Origin: Acidobacteriota bacterium
Lineage (GTDB): Bacteria; Acidobacteriota; Terriglobia; Terriglobales; Acidobacteriaceae
NCBI GenBank assembly: GCA_021781255.1
Contig: JAJXXG010001009.1
Span: 1-8,205, forward strand
Direction of reading: 5' to 3'
DNA: 8,205 bases
The notes below the pieces were generated by a model that was given only the letters and a program-made list of their open reading frames with translations, did no database searches and was not told the DNA's origin. Positions within the stretch are counted from its first letter, which is position 1. Every line of letters begins with the position of its first letter. Made by a program: the position numbers and the translations under genes. This document shows positions 5,958 through 8,205 of the stretch, in pieces.

Positions 5958-7349
5958 TTACAGCCGATAGGCTTTCTTTACCAGCCCGTAAGCCAGATCG
6001 TGCGCCACCTCGAATGCTTCATCTTCCTCCATCCGATGCTCGGCCACAAGCCGCGCCAGAAACCCGCAATCCATGCGCCGCGCCACATCGTGGCGTGCAG
6101 GAATGGAAAGAAAGGCCCGCGTGTCGTCGTTGAAGCCCACCGTGTTGTAGAAGCCCGCCGTCTCCGTCGTCTGCTCGCGAAAGCGCGTCATGCCCTCAGG
6201 ACTGTCAAAGAACCACCACGGCGGCCCGAGCCGCAGGCTGGGATAGTGCCCGGCCAGCGGCGCAAGCTCCCGGCCATAGGTGGACTCATCCAGCGTGAAA
6301 AGGATAATCGTCAGCCTGCTCTCATTGCCAAAGCGATCAAGCAGTGGGCGCAGCGCGTCCACGTAGTTTGTTGGCCGGGGAATGTCGGCTCCGGTGTCGC
6401 GCCCATAACGCTCATACACTTTGCGATTGTGGTTCCGTGTGCTGCCCGGGTGAATCTGCATCACCAGGCCGTCGTCCACGCTCATCTGCGCCATCTCGGT
6501 CAGCATCTGCGCGCGGAACAGCTCCTGCTGCGCGCCATCGGCCTTGCCTGCCAGCACCCTCTTGAACAGCAACTCCGCACCCGCGCGCGTCAGGTCCGCA
6601 GTCTGCACGGTCGGGTGTCCGTGGTCGGTCGCCGTGCAGCCCAGTTCGCGAAAACGGGCGCGCGTCTTCCGCAGCGCATTCAGATACCCAGCCCACGTGG
6701 CCGTGTCTTCGCCGGTGTTTTCACCCAGCCTGGCAATCAGGCCGGCAAAGCCCGTAAATTCAGGATCGACAACCGCATCGGGCCGGAACGTGGGCAGAAT
6801 GCGCGCCTTCCATCCCGACTCGCGGATTGCCCTGTGATGCTCCAGTGAATCCAGCGGCGAATCCGTCGTCGCCAGCACCTCAAGACCAAAGCGCTCGTAA
6901 AGTGCGCGCGGCAGGAACTCCGGCGTCTGCAGCCGGGCGGCAATCGTGTCGAAGTACAACTCGGCGGTTTTCTCCTCCAGCCGCTCCGTAAGGCCGAACA
7001 GCTCCTGAAAGGCGTAGTCCAGCCACATGCGCGTGGGCGTGCCGCGGAAGAGATGGTAGTGACTGGCGAAGATGCGCCATACCTTGCGCGGATTCTTCAC
7101 CTCCGGCTGGCCAATCTCGAGATCGTCCATCGACACGCCCTGGCTGTACAGCATCCGGTAGACGTAGTGGTCCGGCTGCACAAACAGCGTGGCCGGGTCA
7201 GGAAACGGCACGTTGCCGGCAAACCATGACGCCTGCGTGTGTCCGTGCGGGCTCACGATGGGCAACGCTCGTACGTGGCGATAAAGCGCCTGGGCAATCT
7301 TGCGTGTGTCGGGCTCGGCAGGGAACAGGCGGTCTTCATGGATCAGCAT
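5958..7349 (-). CDS. uxaC: Glucuronate/galacturonate isomerase (uronate isomerase)
   Basis: A 463-residue protein close to the usual UxaC length (about 470). It isomerises D-glucuronate to D-fructuronate and D-galacturonate to D-tagaturonate in the cytosol. It belongs to the amidohydrolase-fold superfamily, and the metal-binding HxH is visible as SPHGHTQ (His35/His37). Further family landmarks are VLATTDSPLDSLEHH, TFRPDAVVDPEF, ELGCTATDHGHP, MQIHPGSTRNHN, LDRFGNESRLTIILFTLDESTYGRE (shown over several positions), GPPWWFFDSPEGM, GFNDDTRAFLSIPARHDV and a C-terminal AYGLVKKAY. HPGSTRNHN and DHGHP differ from the E. coli versions, so this is a divergent subgroup. The ATG at 7349 is chosen because the N-terminal alignment fits; a GAGG about 13 nt upstream is a rather distant Shine-Dalgarno. 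It is the first gene of the five-gene operon and lies downstream of the GGTCNGACC operator pair. Confidence 0.94.
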   Translation of the reverse strand: MLIHEDRLFPAEPDTRKIAQALYRHVRALPIVSPHGHTQASWFAGNVPFPDPATLFVQPDHYVYRMLYSQGVSMDDLEIGQPEVKNPRKVWRIFASHYHLFRGTPTRMWLDYAFQELFGLTERLEEKTAELYFDTIAARLQTPEFLPRALYERFGLEVLATTDSPLDSLEHHRAIRESGWKARILPTFRPDAVVDPEFTGFAGLIARLGENTGEDTATWAGYLNALRKTRARFRELGCTATDHGHPTVQTADLTRAGAELLFKRVLAGKADGAQQELFRAQMLTEMAQMSVDDGLVMQIHPGSTRNHNRKVYERYGRDTGADIPRPTNYVDALRPLLDRFGNESRLTIILFTLDESTYGRELAPLAGHYPSLRLGPPWWFFDSPEGMTRFREQTTETAGFYNTVGFNDDTRAFLSIPARHDVARRMDCGFLARLVAEHRMEEDEAFEVAHDLAYGLVKKAYRL

Positions 7350-7381
7350 GGCTGCAACGCTACCTCTTGGTTTCGCAGAGC

Positions 7382-7413
7382 TGTGGTCTGACCTGTATGG
7401 AGGTCAGACCACA
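7382..7413. promoter_or_regulatory. Double operator: perfect 13-bp inverted repeat built from two GGTCNGACC sites
   Basis: TGTGGTCTGACCT (7382-7394) and AGGTCAGACCACA (7401-7413) are perfect inverted repeats around a 6-nt spacer. Each arm also contains its own odd palindrome: GGTCTGACC (7385-7393) and GGTCAGACC (7402-7410), with centres 17 bp apart. FadR-type GntR regulators commonly bind TNGTNNNACNA-like sites, and both arms fit (TGGTCTGACCT, AGGTCAGACCA). The element lies between uxaC and the divergent gntR and overlaps the predicted uxaC start of transcription, as expected for a repressor target. The same sequence could fold as a hairpin in RNA, but the position favours a DNA operator. Confidence 0.8.
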
Positions 7414-7442
7414 AGTATACACATCGAGCCTGAGCCTGTCTT
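7414..7442 (-). promoter_or_regulatory. Sigma-70-type promoter for the uxaC operon
   Basis: On the minus strand, -35 AAGACA (7442-7437, four of six matches to TTGACA), a 17-bp spacer and -10 TATACT (7419-7414, five of six to TATAAT) are correctly arranged. Transcription would start near 7406, inside the first operator half, leaving a leader of about 57 nt before the uxaC ATG. The spacer contains a tandem GAGCCT repeat (7426-7437 on the + strand). No comparably good promoter was found for gntR on the + strand. Confidence 0.6.
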
Positions 7443-7513
7443 GAGGAAGATTCACCCATTTTTGCTGCATCGCTGTGCGCCTTCAGTGGTACTCTTCTAG
7501 TGTTCCTCAATCT

Positions 7514-7534
7514 CAGGAAAGATTTACAGGAAAG
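7514..7534 (+). repeat. Direct repeat CAGGAAAG in the gntR leader, second copy near its ribosome binding site
   Basis: CAGGAAAG occurs at 7514-7521 and again at 7527-7534, a 13-bp period. A related AGGAAGATT lies at 7445-7452. The second copy is the only Shine-Dalgarno-like sequence for gntR, but it ends 12 nt before the ATG, longer than usual. The repeat may be chance in a purine-rich leader. Confidence 0.3.
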
Positions 7535-7546
7535 CGTCCGCTGTCT

Positions 7547-8205
7547 ATGCCACGGGGGAAACAGGATCTGCCCGAAACCCACCGGACCATGCAAGTGGTC
7601 AACCACGTACGCTCTCTCATCGAGAGTGGTACGCTGCAGGCGGGCGATAAGCTCCCCCCCGAGCGCGAGTTGTCGCGCACCCTCAAGATCAGCCGCGCAA
7701 GCCTGCGCACGGGCATCGGATACCTGGCCGCCATGGGCGTCATGAAGATCCGCCACGGCATCGGCACGTTTGTCGCCGAGGGGCCACCGGACCTGGGCAA
7801 GGCCTCGCTCAGCTTCATGGGCGCGCTCCACGGCTTCCAGTCCTGGCAGATGTTTGAGGCGCGCATCATTCTTGAGAGCAACCTGGCCGCTCTGGCCGCC
7901 GAGCGCAGCAAGGAAGAGCATCACGCGGCGCTTGCCGAGGAAGTGGCCGAGATGTTTGCCGCCGTGGAGAACCCGACCGACTACCTGATCCACGACGTGC
8001 TGTTTCATCGCATCATTGCGCAGGCTTCAGGAAATCCCATTCTCGCCGCCATCATGGAAACGGTCACCTCGTCCATGTATGACAAGCGCCGCAAGACGGT
8101 GGAGCGCGCCGTCGATCTGCGCGAATCGGCGGAGATGCATCGCGAAATCTATCGCGCCATTCGCTCGCGCAGGCCGCAGGACGCGCGCCGCCTGATGGAG
8201 CAGCA
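7547..8205 (+). CDS. GntR/FadR-family (FCD domain) transcriptional regulator of the uronate operon, 3' end outside window
   Basis: The frame is open from ATG 7547 to the window edge, giving 219 complete residues of a typical 230-250. The N-terminal winged helix-turn-helix is classic GntR: VVNHVRSLIESGTLQAGDKL, PPERELSRTLKISRASLR (38-54) and the wing IRHGIGTFV (68-76). An all-helical FCD ligand domain starts near residue 88. It has the usual Arg106 in FEARIILE, the metal/ligand residues Asp150 and His154 in HDVLFH, and His198 in EMHREIYRAI; the last conserved His would fall just past the edge. It is transcribed divergently from uxaC across a spacer carrying FadR-type operators, so I infer local repression of the operon, relieved by a uronate intermediate, by analogy with UxuR/ExuR. 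The start is supported by the N-terminal fit; CAGGAAAG upstream is a distant ribosome binding site. A later in-frame ATG (residue 15) would still leave the HTH intact. Confidence 0.92.
   Translation, partial: MPRGKQDLPETHRTMQVVNHVRSLIESGTLQAGDKLPPERELSRTLKISRASLRTGIGYLAAMGVMKIRHGIGTFVAEGPPDLGKASLSFMGALHGFQSWQMFEARIILESNLAALAAERSKEEHHAALAEEVAEMFAAVENPTDYLIHDVLFHRIIAQASGNPILAAIMETVTSSMYDKRRKTVERAVDLRESAEMHREIYRAIRSRRPQDARRLMEQ

Noticed and set aside
7382..7413. The inverted repeat as a rho-independent terminator
   Set aside because: It has no T-tract on either side and lies between divergent gene starts, directly at a promoter, so an operator fits better.
7343..8008. A 221-residue minus-strand frame opposite gntR
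   Set aside because: It runs through the operator and antisense to the well-supported GntR protein; its sequence shows no family features.
1..8205. CRISPR arrays, tRNA or rRNA genes, insertion sequences
   Set aside because: No regular spaced repeats, cloverleaf-like genes, transposase frames or terminal inverted repeats were seen; nearly all of the window is accounted for by the genes and remnants listed.

Overview
The window is GC-rich, densely coded bacterial DNA. It carries a hexuronate (pectin-derived sugar acid) utilisation locus. The mix of families resembles soil Acidobacteriota (Acidobacteriaceae/Terriglobia type): a UxaE-type tagaturonate epimerase, a divergent UxaC, a GH28 polygalacturonase with the 'ISEYYP' signature, and a FadR-type GntR regulator. 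That taxonomic call rests on remembered family resemblance, not on a search.

Layout. Positions 1-338 (+) are the 3' end of gnd (6-phosphogluconate dehydrogenase). Positions 365-1203 hold two broken pectin-degradation genes placed head to head. The C-terminal third of a pectin methylesterase (- strand) abuts, at about 700, the C-terminal part of a GH28 polygalacturonase (+ strand). Both lack their 5' parts and both carry a frameshift. A possible bidirectional terminator (1226-1252) separates this debris from a tight five-gene operon on the - strand. In transcription order the operon is uxaC (7349-5958), an ExuT-like MFS transporter (5947-4640), a LarA-family nickel-dependent racemase/epimerase homologue (4643-3375), uxaE (3361-2090) and an SDR oxidoreductase (2050-1274). 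Gaps are -4 to 39 bp. Divergently from uxaC, a FadR-type GntR regulator starts at 7547 and runs off the right edge.

How it works together. The transporter would import galacturonate or glucuronate. UxaC isomerises these to tagaturonate or fructuronate, UxaE interconverts those two, and the SDR is the best local candidate to reduce fructuronate to mannonate. No mannonate dehydratase (uxuA), KDG kinase or KDPG aldolase is present here, so the pathway must finish elsewhere in the genome. The LarA homologue keeps all the cofactor and catalytic residues I can map and sits in the middle of the operon. It has no place in the textbook pathway and is the most novel point: it may epimerise a sugar-acid alpha-hydroxyl, for example mannonate/gluconate or C5 of a uronate.

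Regulation. The 197-bp divergent spacer holds a perfect 13-bp inverted repeat (7382-7413). Each arm contains its own 9-bp operator-like palindrome (GGTCTGACC and GGTCAGACC). It lies just downstream of a good -10 (TATACT) and -35 (AAGACA) for the uxaC operon, which fits repression by the adjacent GntR protein with relief by a pathway intermediate.
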